Source: Rhabditoides inermis (lineage: Eukaryota; Nematoda; Chromadorea; Rhabditida; Rhabditidae). Taken from it: a stretch of DNA of 64,000 bases. Position 1 is the first letter of the stretch. Every line of letters begins with the position of its first letter. The notes beneath the pieces are model-generated. The model was not told where the DNA came from, searched no databases, and saw only the letters and a list, made by a program, of their open reading frames with translations. Of the stretch, positions 54,175 to 64,000 are shown piece by piece. The stretch covers positions 186,001 to 250,000 of the forward strand of contig CAWZYM010000201.1 in NCBI GenBank assembly GCA_963966185.1, given 5' to 3'. The position numbers were made by a program, and so were the translations under genes.

Positions 54175-55221
54175 ATGCACACTACAGAGCCGCCACATAC
54201 CCTCCGCCGGCCGAGTCCTACTATGAATAACCAGGACGGAACTGAAGCAAAGAACGCCCCCGCGGACATCAACCAGCACGACGACCTCCTCATGGAGGAC
54301 CTCGACAATATCCAGGTGGGTGTTTTTTCCGCCGTTCCTACTACAATGATAATCGCAGGGTACACTAAACTTGATTTATGTAACCTTAATAGGACACGCC
54401 GCTTGTCCAAGTGCTGCATCAGATGAAGGACCTCCTGATGACGCAGAACATGGCTATTACTACACTGATGCACAACTACGAGAAGAAGGAGTCCAAGATC
54501 TACACTCTCCTCGAGGTTGGTACATTTCAACTTTACTTTACCCACAGTAATGGAATACGTATAGTTATTGCTTACATTTAGCTTACATTTATGCTTACAT
54601 TTTTTACCAGCTTACATTTATTTAACACCTTCAGACGATGGTGGAGCGGGTTACCGTCAACGAGCTCAAGCGCAAACACTCATTCGCGGACGCGGCAACT
54701 ACGGCGGCAAAATCCCCCCGTGCGGACACCATCCAAGACCAGCACGTGGGAAAGGAGAACCCCCAGCCCGCTCTCACTCTACAGGAGTTGAGCCACTCCT
54801 TGGAGGCGTTCCAGCGCCAAGAGGCAAACAAGGTAACATTTTTGCATTGTTGCGTTAGTCGATACTACTCATATCACAAGCAGTTTTGCCATACATCAAG
54901 TGCCTTACATCGTTGCAGTATGGGAGGATGCTCCTCGAGGAGGATCATGAGGACGATGCACTGTATGGAAACGGCATTGCCAACACGCCGGCGCCCCACC
55001 GCCGAACCTGCTTGTTTTGTGACAACTCAGCTCATCGCGCCGTGAGCTGCGGCGCCTACCAGTCTGCAGCGGACCGCGTCGCCGTCCTTCGCCGCAAGAA
55101 CCTCTGCCTGAGGTGTCTCCGCCGCCACCAGAGTGGTGACTGCGCTACCCCCGTGACCTGCGAGTACTGTGGGAAGAGCACCCACTGCAAGCTGATTTGC
55201 AAAAAATTCCTAGGCAAGTAA
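54175..55221 (+). CDS. Four-exon zinc-knuckle/coiled-coil accessory gene inside element 2
   Basis: Exons 54175-54315, 54393-54515, 54635-54832 and 54919-55221. All three introns are GT...AG and all are phase 0. The joined frame is 254 codons plus stop and is undamaged, in contrast to gag and pol around it. Exons 1-3 encode an acidic N-terminus and a helical, probably coiled-coil region (HQMKDLLMTQNMAITTL; HSLEAFQRQEANK). Exon 4 encodes Cys/His knuckles: CLFCDNSAHRAVSC, then RKNLCLRCLRRHQSGDC and CEYCGKSTHCKLIC. These are the classical BEL/Pao Gag finger signature. The protein is almost the same length as the zinc-knuckle ORF of element 1 and has the same position, after pol and before the 3' LTR. 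Likely role: RNA binding in particle assembly, or regulation. An old captured host gene is less likely. Confidence 0.82.
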
Positions 55222-55705
55222 GCTATCCACATTCTCGACTAGTCTCGTTATTATTTATTACGAACCGTACTATATTCTTACGAACCGTACTACATTATTT
55301 ATTATGAACCGTAATGCTCCTCACTATCCGACATTTACCTTGTTTTTATGATTACATCATTTGTTGTTATTACAAATCTTTCACTGCGTGTACCATCGCG
55401 GGTAATATAGACCTGCCACTTGTCCAGCGGATAAAAGTTACTTGTTAAATTGTTGAGAACTCACTTCGGCAACACGTTGGAATGGTCAAATGATGCTCCA
55501 CCCTTTGCCTAATCCCCACACATTCTTCCCTTTCAAGCGTGGGGTCACAACTATCTCCACGCATGACCCCATATTCTCTTCCTTTCACGCGGGGAATAAC
55601 TTGACGACGCTCCAACGTATACATGTTGCACTTACGTACCAGCAAGCGATATGTTGTACTGTTATCCCACACTGGTATGTGCAGTCTCTTTCGGTGAGGG
55701 GGGAA
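55222..55705 (+). other. Untranslated region and polypurine tract before the 3' LTR
   Basis: No gene. A short repeat CGAACCGTACTA occurs twice (55262 and 55282). The polypurine run GTGAGGGGGGAA (55694-55705) directly precedes the LTR, as needed for plus-strand priming. Confidence 0.7.
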
Positions 55706-56630
55706 TGTCGCGACCGCATATTGATGCAGTCACGACTTGGCTATAACTACTACCGTAGCTATCATACAACGGACATGACCTTCATGAGCATCATCTAACA
55801 TCAATTCATATAATTACCTTTATCGCGAACCCTTACAAATGCGATGGGAAAAACAATACAATTACTGTTGGAACTTGCGCGCGCCGGGCTTCCTCCGCTG
55901 CCGCCGTCGCATGTGCACCGTCCGCGCCCTCGTGTGCACCCAGTGCACTTCTCGGCTCCGCCCATCGGAAGCTCCGCCCCCTGGAAGATAAATTCGTCTC
56001 GGAGGATTCTACGCCATTCCAGTTCTAGGTTTTCCCGTGATAGGTCGTCAGGTTTCCTAGTTCCCCGTGATCGTAGTTCTCCGCCAGTGTCCCTCCAGGT
56101 TTCCCAGTGTCCCCAGTGTTTCCCTAGTTCGACCGCGACTCCGCTCGCTGTCTTGTTGTGTTTCGTATGTATTGCACTGTAGATTATTGATTGTATTGTT
56201 TGTTTGTTGCCCGTTACGTATACTAAGCGCGAAGCTAGCTCAGCATTTTCGGAGCAAAAACTTATCGTGCTCTAATTGGCACCGTATGACAAGAGCTATG
56301 TAGATTGCAGACTTTCCTTGGCGTTCATATCTCTAATCCGCTGTGCCTCCTACATGACCACGTAGCGCAGTGGTAACGCTCTCGCTTGGAAAGAAGCGGC
56401 CCGCGGGTTCGACGCTTGGTACCAACGCAATGTTTTGTCAAAATGAAAACATCAATTCAATGGGTGCTGATCTTTGTCTAGCAACCCTAATGTCTCTCGT
56501 GAAAAGAGTGGAACTCATTGGCGGGCCCACTATAAATAATTTGTGCTACCATTTGGTTGCCTTTATTGCTATCATACACTGATCTACAAAATAGATTAGT
56601 ACTTATTTCCGCCGGTGTCAGGTCGCTTTA
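55706..56630 (+). repeat. 3' LTR of element 2, interrupted by a SINE-like insert
   Basis: Matches the 5' LTR except for a 320-bp insert (56217-56536), the loss of 8 bp near 55889 and about three substitutions (for example near 55822, 56121 and 56169). Confidence 0.92.
56217..56536 (+). mobile_element. SINE-like insert with internal tRNA-like promoter in the 3' LTR
   Basis: Absent from the 5' LTR. TA is repeated at both borders (56215-56216 and 56537-56538). It contains an A-box-like GTAGCGCAGTGGTAACGC (56366 on) and a B-box-like GCGGGTTCGACGC (56403 on), so a polymerase III promoter is likely. The tRNA-like part is internal rather than at the 5' end, and the ends are not inverted repeats. 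A tRNA fold is only partial. Confidence 0.65.
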
Positions 56631-56635
56631 GATTG

Positions 56636-57018
56636 ACAGTGTGGTATCGATCAATATCGCAAGGCTCACAGTGGGCATCGTGACTGAAATTGTAGTCTTC
56701 GTTTTTATTAATTCATTTTCAGTTGTTGAGCTTCCTCTCCGTTTGAAAAATGCAGTTTTTTGCAGATCTCTCGTCAGATCGCCGACAGGTGCAAGAGGTG
56801 GCGTTCAACGAGTCGCTGGCAAGGAGGCGAGTACGAAGACGCTGAAGACGAACGAAGACGAAACGAAAAATGAAGACGAAAACGAAGACGAAAAATGTAC
56901 CTACTGTTTCTGTCCAAAGTGTAATGTACTGTACACATCTACTGTATGTATATTTTTATTCATTGTGAATACAATACATTAACATTTGAAAAAAAGAGAA
57001 TTTCTAAGAAGAACATTC
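56636..57018. other. Right flank of element 2
   Basis: An exon-like piece after TTTTTTGCAG (56764), rich in Arg/Glu/Asp codons (GAAGACGAAAACGAAGACG), runs to about 56890. No family and no reliable frame. Confidence 0.3.
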
Positions 57019-57675
57019 ATTCTCTTTTGAAAAGTACAAGCGTAAGGTACCTCTGTTTGGGTTTATCTCAACTCAACAAAAGCACATGCATAAAACTATT
57101 ATTTCTACACTAAACTATAAACACAAACCTGCTCTCTCAAAACGATCACAAATACATTGACAATCAAATGCCAAGATGAATATACTATTGCACACACACA
57201 TTCTATCACTCACATTATATCAACTCGTTTATCAAATGAGTCATCTATCAAAAAGCTCTTGTATTTGTATACATTCAAAAATAACGAAAACATCATTGTT
57301 AACTACGTCAACCCCTCCGACCGCCACTATCCAGCAGCCCCCCCTTTTCCCTCTTTCCCCTTGTCCCCCCTATGCACTTGCACTATGAAAGCCGCGGAGG
57401 CCTTACCTCCGCGGTCATTTTCCGAGATAAAGTTTCTGCTTAGCTTGTCTTGGTTTTTCTCACAATGCTTTCATAAGAAATAAGAAAGTATATTATATAG
57501 GATATAGCCCCTATTGATAAATTATCGATAAAGTATACGTTTCTACATATCGTTTGAGAGAGCAGGATTGTGTTTATAGTTTAGTGTAGAAATAATAGTT
57601 TTATGCATGTGCTTTTGTTGAGTTGAGATAAACCCAAACAGAGGTACCTTACGCTTGTACTTTTCAAAAGAGAAT
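57019..57675. mobile_element. MITE with ~127-bp terminal inverted repeats
   Basis: 57019-57146 and 57549-57675 are near-perfect inverted copies (outer ends ATTCTCTTTTG and CAAAAGAGAAT; core AAGGTACCTCTGTTTGGG). The 400-bp interior is AT-rich and has no transposase. It has a hairpin CCGCGGAGG...CCTCCGCGG (57392-57413). It is a foldback/MITE-type DNA element. The superfamily is not determined because no clear target duplication was seen. Confidence 0.88.
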
Positions 57676-57812
57676 ATAGTTTATTGATGAAAAGTGATTG
57701 TATTTTCACGTTCTTTCACGTGGTAGTCGTAGTTTACACACGAAATTTAGAGTGGTACGTTCCTTTAAATCAAATGTTGTTTTATACACTGACGTAATGA
57801 AACATACATACA
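57676..57812. other. Short spacer before the Helitron array
   Basis: Nothing recognised. It ends CATACATACA, giving the A that precedes the TC start of the first Helitron-like unit. Confidence 0.5.
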
Positions 57813-58759
57813 TCGCCCCGCCCCCACCCCTAAGATTTGCTATGGAGTCTGAGGTTCACAGAGGTTTTTTCGATGAGTATTCAGTTTTGAAAACTTCCCG
57901 TCCAAACTTAAGGTTCTTGGTTCCCTGGCATGTGAGATCTCAAAGATATGGTGATTAGCTCACCTCTACAGGTGAGTTTACTCTAGAAAATTGGCATATT
58001 TGGGAACATAGAATATGAGAGACGACCGATTCTATGTAAACTATGGGTTGTTTTCGAGCTATTGAGATGCCCTTTTGGGGTTAGATTACTGTAGGGGAGA
58101 TAAATTAAATTTTGATGTTTGACCTCATTTGCATAATTCCAAATATGGCAATGTTGTATCTCGGTCAGTTTTGATGCCAAAGAGTCCTAACTTGGTATGT
58201 GACCTGGAGGCAAGTCAGCGATGTTGTTGTTTACATGTTTGTCAACAAGAAAACAAGTTTGTAAACAAATTTAAGTTAAGTCTAAAAGGTGTCTAAGGTG
58301 TAGTAACCTTGGAGGCGAGTTCAAAAATGTTGTTTACATGTGATGTAAACAAGTAAACAAGTTTGTAAACAATCTGAAAATGTGTTTTAAATATGTAAGT
58401 AGTGTAGTGACAATTGTGGCGAGTTCAAAAATGTTGTTTATAGATGATGTAAACCAGTAAACAAATATGTAAACAACCTGAAAACGTGTTTTAAAGATGT
58501 GTAAGGTGTAGTAGATTGAAAGGCGAGTTCGAAAATATTGTTTACATGACGTGTAAACAAGTAAACAAATTTGTAAACAACGGTTATTCGTATCAGTTTT
58601 GTGGTATATTGTGTTTACATGAGCTTTTGGAAATTTCACGACTTGATTTAAGTTCTGTATTGAGATTTGAAGTTTGCTTTTAGTTTTATGTCAGAGTGTT
58701 GAGGCCGCCGAAGGCGGCCCTAGCCCGAGTGGCGCGCGGTAGCGCGCCACGAGGGCTAG
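57813..58759 (+). mobile_element. Non-autonomous Helitron-like unit 1
   Basis: Begins TCGCCCCGCCCCC after host A and ends GGGCTAG before T. Two 3' hairpins precede the end: GGCCGCCGAAGGCGGCC, and a larger one in which CTAGCCC...GTGGCGCGC pairs with GCGCGCCAC...GGGCTAG. 947 bp, no Rep/helicase. The interior carries about a dozen TTGTTTAC/GTAAACAA words in ~105-bp subrepeats (58220-58600). Confidence 0.75.
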
Positions 58760-59706
58760 TCGCCCCGCCCCCACCCCTAAGATTTGCTATGGAGTCTGAG
58801 GTTCACAGAGGTTTTTTCGATGAGTATTTAGTTTTGAAAACCGTCCGTCCAAACTTAAGGTTCTTGGTTCCCTGGCATGTGAGATCTCAAAGATATGGTG
58901 ATTAGCTCACCTCTACAGGTGAGTTTACTCTAGAAAATTTGCATATATGGGAACATAGAATCTGAGAGACAACCAGTTCAATGTAAACTATGGGTTGTTT
59001 TCGAGCTATTGAGATGTCCTTTTGGGGTTAGAGTAATGTGGGGGAGATAATTCAAACTTTGATGTTTGACCTCATTTGCATAATTCCAAATATGGTAATG
59101 TTGTATCTCGGTCAGTTTTGATGCCAAAGAGTCCAAACTTGGTATGTGACCTGGAAGCAAGTCAGCGATGTTGTTGTTTACATGTTTGTCAACAAGAAAA
59201 CAAGTTTGTAAACAAATTGAAGTTTAGTCTAAAAGGTGTCTAAGGTGTAGTAACCTTGGAGGCGAGTTCAAAAATGTTGTTTACATGTGATGTAAACAAG
59301 TAAACAAGTTTGTAAACATTCTGAAAATGTGTTTTAAATATGTAAGTAGTGTAGTGACATTTGCGGCGAGTTCAAAAATGTTGTTTACAGATGATGTAAA
59401 CCAGTAAACAAATATGTAAACAACCTGAAAACGTGTTTTAAAGATGTGTAAGGTGTAGTAGATTGAAAGGCGAGTTCGAAAATATTGTTTACATGACGTG
59501 TAAACAAGTAAACAAATTTGTAAACAACGGTTATTCATGTCAGTTTTGTGGTATATTGTGTTTACATGAGCTTTTGGAAGTTTCACGACATGATTTAAGT
59601 TCTGTATTGAGATTTGAAGTTTGCTTTTAGAATTATGTCAGAGTGTTGAGGCCGCCGAAGGCGGCCCTAGCCCGAGTGGCGCGCGGTAGCGCGCCACGAG
59701 GGCTAG
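58760..59706 (+). mobile_element. Non-autonomous Helitron-like unit 2
   Basis: 947 bp, directly abutting unit 1 with no spacer, same ends and hairpins. It differs from units 1 and 3 at shared positions (for example ACAACCAGTTCAATG and GAGTAATGTGGGGGAG near 58975-59045). Confidence 0.75.
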
Positions 59707-60653
59707 TCGCCCCGCCCCCACCCCTAAGATTTGCTATGGAGTCTGTGGTTCACAGAGGTTTTTTCGATGAGTATTCAGTTTTGAAAACTTCCCGTCCAAA
59801 CTTAAGGTTCTTGGTTCCCTGGCATGTGAGATCTCAAAGATATGGTAATTAGCTCACCTCTACAGGTGAGTTTACTCTAGAAAATTTGCATATTTGGGAA
59901 CATAGAATATGAGAGACGACCGATTCTATGTAAACTATGGATTGTTTTCGAGCTATTGAGATGCCCTTTTGGGGTTAGATTACTGTAGGGGAGATAAATT
60001 AAATTTTGATGTTTGACCTCATTTGCATAATTCCAAATATGGCAATGTTGTATCTCGGTCAGTTTTGATGCCAAAGAGACCTAACTTGGTATGTGACCTG
60101 GAGGCAAGTCAGCGATGTTGTTGTTTACATGTTTGTCAACAAGAAAACAAGTTTGTAAACAAATTTAAGTTTAGTCTAAAAGGTGTCTAAGGTGTAGTAA
60201 CCTTGGAGGCGAGTTCAAAAATGTTGTTTACATGTGATGTAAACAAGTAAACAAGTTTGTAAACAATCTGAAAATGTGTTTTAAATATGTAAGTAGTGTA
60301 GTGACATTTGTGGCGAGTTCAAAAATGTTGTTTACAGATGATGTAAACCAGTAAACAAATATGTAAACAACCTGAAAACGTGTTTTAAAGATGTGTAAGG
60401 TGTAGTAGATTGAAAGGCGAGTTCGAAAATATTGTTTACATGACGTGTAAACAAGTAAACAAATTTGTAAACAACGGTTTTTCGTGTCAGTTTTGTGGTA
60501 TATTGTGTTTACATGAGCTTTTGGAAATTTCACGACTTGATTTAAGTTCTGTATTGAGATTTGAAGTTTGCTTTTAGTTTTATGTCAGAGTGTTGAGGCC
60601 GCCGAAGGCGGCCCTAGCCCGAGTGGCGCGCGGTAGCGCGCCACGAGGGCTAG
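59707..60653 (+). mobile_element. Non-autonomous Helitron-like unit 3
   Basis: 947 bp, same ends. It is closer to unit 1 than to its neighbour unit 2 (GACGACCGATTCTATG and GATTACTGTAGGGGAG shared with unit 1). Confidence 0.75.
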
Positions 60654-63011
60654 TCCCCCCTTTAGACTAATATTTACTATGGTGTGTGTCTGTCATTCTT
60701 TCCGGAGAGATATCTCTTTTCAAAGTATACCCTAATTGCTAATTTCTTCTAAAAAGTTTCTTCAATACCCGAGAACGCAAAATTCCAAATATCTCGTCAA
60801 TAGCGATCTTCTGATCATAGTTATCACCTAATCTCTTAACTATGGAGAAAATTTTCAAAATGCTTGAAATCGAACGAAATTTGGTGGGTAGGTGAAACGA
60901 CCTAGAAAAAATTGATAGCCGCGATACCAGCTTGCTGTGACCTCATCTTCATGCCCTAATAGGCGAATGTACCCAAAATGCACCCAAAATTCATGATCTT
61001 CGATTTCTTTAAAAATTGAATAGAAAACAGATTACGTAAAAGAGAGTATAGAAACTTGTTTCATTTTTCGAAAAGTCGCGAATTATAGCAAATATGATCG
61101 ACTTTTTGTACAGGCAATATAGAGTGTCCAATTAGTAAACTTAAGCTTTTTTGAACATATAAGCCCTACTGTCAGAATTTCAGAACGATCGGACTTTATC
61201 TTCATATGATATTAGATCACTTTTGATTGCGCGCTACTTGCTGGGGTCGCGCCCTCCGGGTTGCTCGCTACCAGCCGCGAGGTCAACAGATCAATACCAA
61301 TTAGTTGGCATTCGCAATTACTGACCCATATCCACACAGTGGTGCATTTGTTCAATAGAAATACGTGTAAATAAAATCAATAATAGATTGATTCAGTTGA
61401 AAAAGACAAAATTTCTAGCTTCAACGCATAACTTCAACGAAACGAAGAGTTGAAGATTGGAAAAGACAAGGAAAGTTTTGCAAGACGAATTCAATCGTTA
61501 TAAAATGGTTTGTGAAGATCAAACAAACGTAAAACATTATCAAACTACTTAAAACATGCTCACGACAGCGTGCCCAACGGCGTGCTTTCTGTCAGCCGTC
61601 GCATGGAAAGGTCACTGCATTGTAGACATATTTCTTCTTTAGTTTTTTTGTTAATAGAACATTGTTTATCGAGACTGTTATGCTCTCGTTATTACTGAAA
61701 AACGCGTTGTCTTTTGAGCAGTTTAGTAAAAATTGAAAGTGAGGTGAGGTGAGCATTTTCGAGTATCAATAGAATCCTCAAAAAAGAATCAAAAGCAAGA
61801 CTCATTCCAAATGACGAAGACTGTGATTAAATAATGAATGATATATGTAATTGATGTTGAGTCATTTTTTACATGAATTGCTACCCTTTTTAATTTAATA
61901 GAACCAGACAGAAGAAAGCAAACAACTGCTTCTAGAAAAGTGATGTGATTGCAGAGACGTGAGAGTAGACAGAAGAGAGCATAGAATTTGTTTCTAGAAA
62001 AGTGATTTGATCGATGCGGAGACTTGAGAGTAGACAGAAGAAAGCATGGAACTGTGTCTAGAGCATTGATGTGATCAATGCGGAGACGTGAGAGTAGACA
62101 GAAAAGAGCATATAACTGTTTCTAGGAAAAGTGATGTGATCGATGCGGAGACGTGAGAGTAGACAGAAGAGAGCATATAACTGTTTCTAGAAAAGTGATG
62201 TGATCGATGCGGAGACGTGAGAGTAGACAGAAGAAAGCATACAAATGTTTCTAGAAAAGTGATGTGATCGATGAGGAGACGTGAGAGTAGACAGAAAAGA
62301 GCATATAACTGTTTCTAGGAAAAGTGATGTGATCGATGCGGAGACGTGAGAGTAGACAGAAGAGAGCATATAACTGTTTCTAGAAAAGTGATGTGATCGA
62401 TGCGGAGACGTGAGAGTAGACAGAAGAAAGCATACAAATGTTTCTAGAAAAGTGATGTGATCGATGAGGAGACGTGAGAGTAGACAGGAGAGAGCATCGA
62501 GATGTTTCTAGAAAAGTGATGTGATCGATGCAGAGACGTTAGAGTAGACAGAAGAAAGCATAGAACTGTTTCTAGAAAAGTGATGTGATCGATGCAGAGA
62601 TGTGAGAGCAGACAGAAGAGAGCATATAACACGTAAGAGTAGACAGAAGAGAACATAGAACTGTTTCTAGAAAAAATGTTGTGATCGATGCGGAGACGTG
62701 AGAGTAGACAGAATAGAGCATACAACTGTCTCTAGAAAAGTGATTTGATCGATGCGGAGACGTGAGAGTAGATAGAAGAGAGCATATAACTGTCTCTAGA
62801 AAACTGTTGTGATCGATGCGGAGACGTGATAGTAGAAAGAAGAATGCATAGAATTGTGTCTAGAATGTTGTTGTTACCGCTGCGTCAAAGTGGACAGAAA
62901 TTTTTTTTTTCGTGATGAGAGCGTAGTTTACCATGCAACTATTTATCTAAACTGTTTTCTATTCTTCTATAAACTAGTGCGGAGGCGCGCGGCAGCGCGC
63001 CGAAGCGCTAG
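60654..63011 (+). mobile_element. Helitron-like unit 4, carrying a heat-shock-element minisatellite
   Basis: Starts TCCCCCCTTTAG...TACTATGG in the same junction style and ends with the hairpin CTAGTGC...GGCGCGCGGCAGCGCGCC...GCGCTAG at 63011. 2358 bp, mostly unrelated to units 1-3 inside. It contains the minisatellite at 61905-62870 and no long ORF. It could be composite, since a GC-rich hairpin-like patch is also present near 61225-61290. Confidence 0.6.
61905..62870 (+). repeat. ~62-bp minisatellite with TTCTAGAA heat-shock-element motif
   Basis: About 15 tandem copies. The consensus contains GAGAGTAGACAGAAGAGAGC, then CTGTTTCTAGAAAAGTGATG and TGATCGATGCGGAGACG. TTCTAGAA, an inverted nTTCnnGAAn pair as bound by HSF-1, is intact in most copies and mutated in some (TCTAGGAA, CTCTAGAA). 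Confidence 0.9.
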
Positions 63012-63969
63012 TCGCCCCCCGCCCCCTATAAATTATGCTATGGACTATGTTTGTCTGTCTGTCTGACCTTCCGCGGTTGTATCTCAAGTTGTAGTGATCG
63101 GTAGGGGTTGAGGTATGGAAATTAGATTCTAGGTGGTCCTCGCACGCAAAATTTTACCTGGGGTCCTGATCTGACCATTCCTTATATGGGTTCTCCCTGG
63201 AAAATTTGCATATCTGAGAACATAGAATCTGAGATATGGCCAGTTCTATGTAAACTATGGTTCGTTTTCGAGCTACTGAGATGCCCTTTTAGGGTTAGGG
63301 TACTGTAGGGTCGGTGATTTAAATTTTAATTAATGACCTCATTTGCATAACTCCAAATATGGTAATGTTGTATCTCGGTCAGTTTTGATGCCAAAGAGTC
63401 CAAACTTGGTATGTGACCAGGAGACAAGTCAGCGATGTTGTTGTTTACATGTTTGTCAACAAGTAAACAACTTCGTAAACAAATTAAAAGTTTGTTCTGA
63501 AGATATCTAAGATGATGTAGACTTGGAAGCGAGTTCAAAAATGTTGTTTACAGGTGATGTAAACAAGTAAACAACTTTGTAAACAACCTGAAAATGTGTT
63601 TTAAAGATGTCAAATGGTTAGTAACATTCTTGGTGAGTTCAAAAATGTTGTTTACAGATGTTGTAAACAAGTAAACAAAAGTGTAAACAACCTGAAAACG
63701 TGTTTTAAAGATGTGTAACGTGTAGTAGACTTAGAGGCGAGTTCAAAAATGTTGTTTACATAAAGTGTAAACAAGTAAACAAATTTGTAAACAACGTTCA
63801 ATTGTCTTCATTTATGGTATTCTGTCTTGTAATGTACTTCTCAGTTAGATTAGAGGTTTGTGGACATATTTTAGTGGATTTTATTTGAGATTTCTTTTTT
63901 GATGTTTGAGTGTTGAGGCCGCCGAAGGCGGCCCTAGCCCGAGCGGCGCGCCAGCGCCGCTCGGGCTAG
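63012..63969 (+). mobile_element. Helitron-like unit 5, divergent relative of units 1-3
   Basis: Starts TCGCCCCCCGCCCCC and ends with a perfect 16-bp stem (CTAGCCCGAGCGGCGC, loop, complement) closing in CTAG at 63969. The interior shares the GTAAACAA subrepeats and the GATGCCAAAGAGTCC segment with units 1-3 but is clearly diverged. Confidence 0.72.
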
Positions 63970-64000
63970 TCACCCCCCTCCTCCTATAAATTATGCTATG
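63970..64000 (+). mobile_element. Start of Helitron-like unit 6 (cut by the window)
   Basis: TCACCCCCCTCC...TATAAATTATGCTATG repeats the start of unit 5. Confidence 0.65.

Larger units (their letters stand above)
46838..56630 (+). mobile_element. BEL/Pao LTR retrotransposon, element 2, with accessory zinc-knuckle gene
   Basis: LTRs 46838-47448 and 55706-56630 (the latter enlarged by a 320-bp insert) start with TGTCGCGACC and end GTCGCTTTA. The flanking duplication is GATTG (46833-46837 and 56631-56635). The primer site abuts the 5' LTR, and a polypurine run GAGGGGGGAA abuts the 3' LTR. Inside are gag and pol in BEL/Pao order, both frameshifted, and a spliced gene at 54175-55221. There is no envelope. 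The LTRs differ by about three substitutions and one 8-bp indel, so the insertion is older than element 1 but still young. Confidence 0.94.

Noticed and set aside
58334..60533. Minus-strand 101-codon ORFs repeated in the Helitron units
   Set aside because: Three near-identical frames follow the 947-bp period and derive from the GTAAACAA subrepeats. No conserved domain.
62187..62725. Minus-strand ORFs with repeated SSVYSHVSASITSLF
   Set aside because: Translation of the 62-bp minisatellite, not a protein gene.

Overview
The window looks like a repeat-rich chromosomal segment of a nematode, most likely a rhabditid. This is an inference from several signs: introns of 40-65 nt with C/TAG acceptors; BEL/Pao retroelements, one with an envelope resembling phlebovirus Gc (an association known from Caenorhabditis Cer elements); an RTE-type LINE; tandem Helitrons carrying heat-shock elements; and a primer site matching tRNA-Gly. 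There are no bacterial features. No rRNA gene and no clearly intact tRNA gene was found.

Layout. 1-17466 is a satellite of ~318-bp monomers organised in higher-order units (953 bp = 3 monomers at the left). It is interrupted by a 5'-truncated RTE LINE (12368-14854) and a tRNA-derived SINE (15874-16147). It ends in a (GGGA)n/(GA)n tract (17540-18200). After a spacer, 19509-35057 is one complete 15.5-kb BEL/Pao endogenous-retrovirus-like element. Its two 314-bp LTRs look identical and a 5-bp GTCTG duplication flanks them. 35063-41280 holds host-like sequence: broken sugar-transporter-like exons, an unrecognised multi-exon gene, and simple repeats. 41765-46047 is a pair of 79-bp inverted repeats around a decayed CR1/Jockey-like LINE. 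46838-56630 is a second BEL/Pao element (TSD GATTG) with frameshifted gag and pol, an intact-looking spliced zinc-knuckle gene, and a SINE-like insert in its 3' LTR. 57019-57675 is a MITE. From 57813 to the window end are head-to-tail non-autonomous Helitron-like units (TC...CTAG), one carrying a 62-bp minisatellite rich in TTCTAGAA.

Most notable: the first BEL element. On the + strand it carries gag without zinc knuckles, then pol in the -1 frame. Pol is fused to a mucin-like membrane ectodomain (possible Gn position). A separate Gc-like envelope ORF follows, and then a separate zinc-knuckle/coiled-coil ORF. Facing these from the 3' LTR is a cluster of antisense genes with short introns: a signal-peptide/Cys-rich/TM protein, a possible vWA-like protein, and a helical protein with internal repeats. 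The second BEL element independently has a zinc-knuckle/coiled-coil gene at the same place (after pol, before the 3' LTR), there split into four phase-0 exons. A nucleocapsid-like accessory gene outside gag may therefore be a shared trait of this lineage.

All splice models were made by eye. No database or alignment was run.
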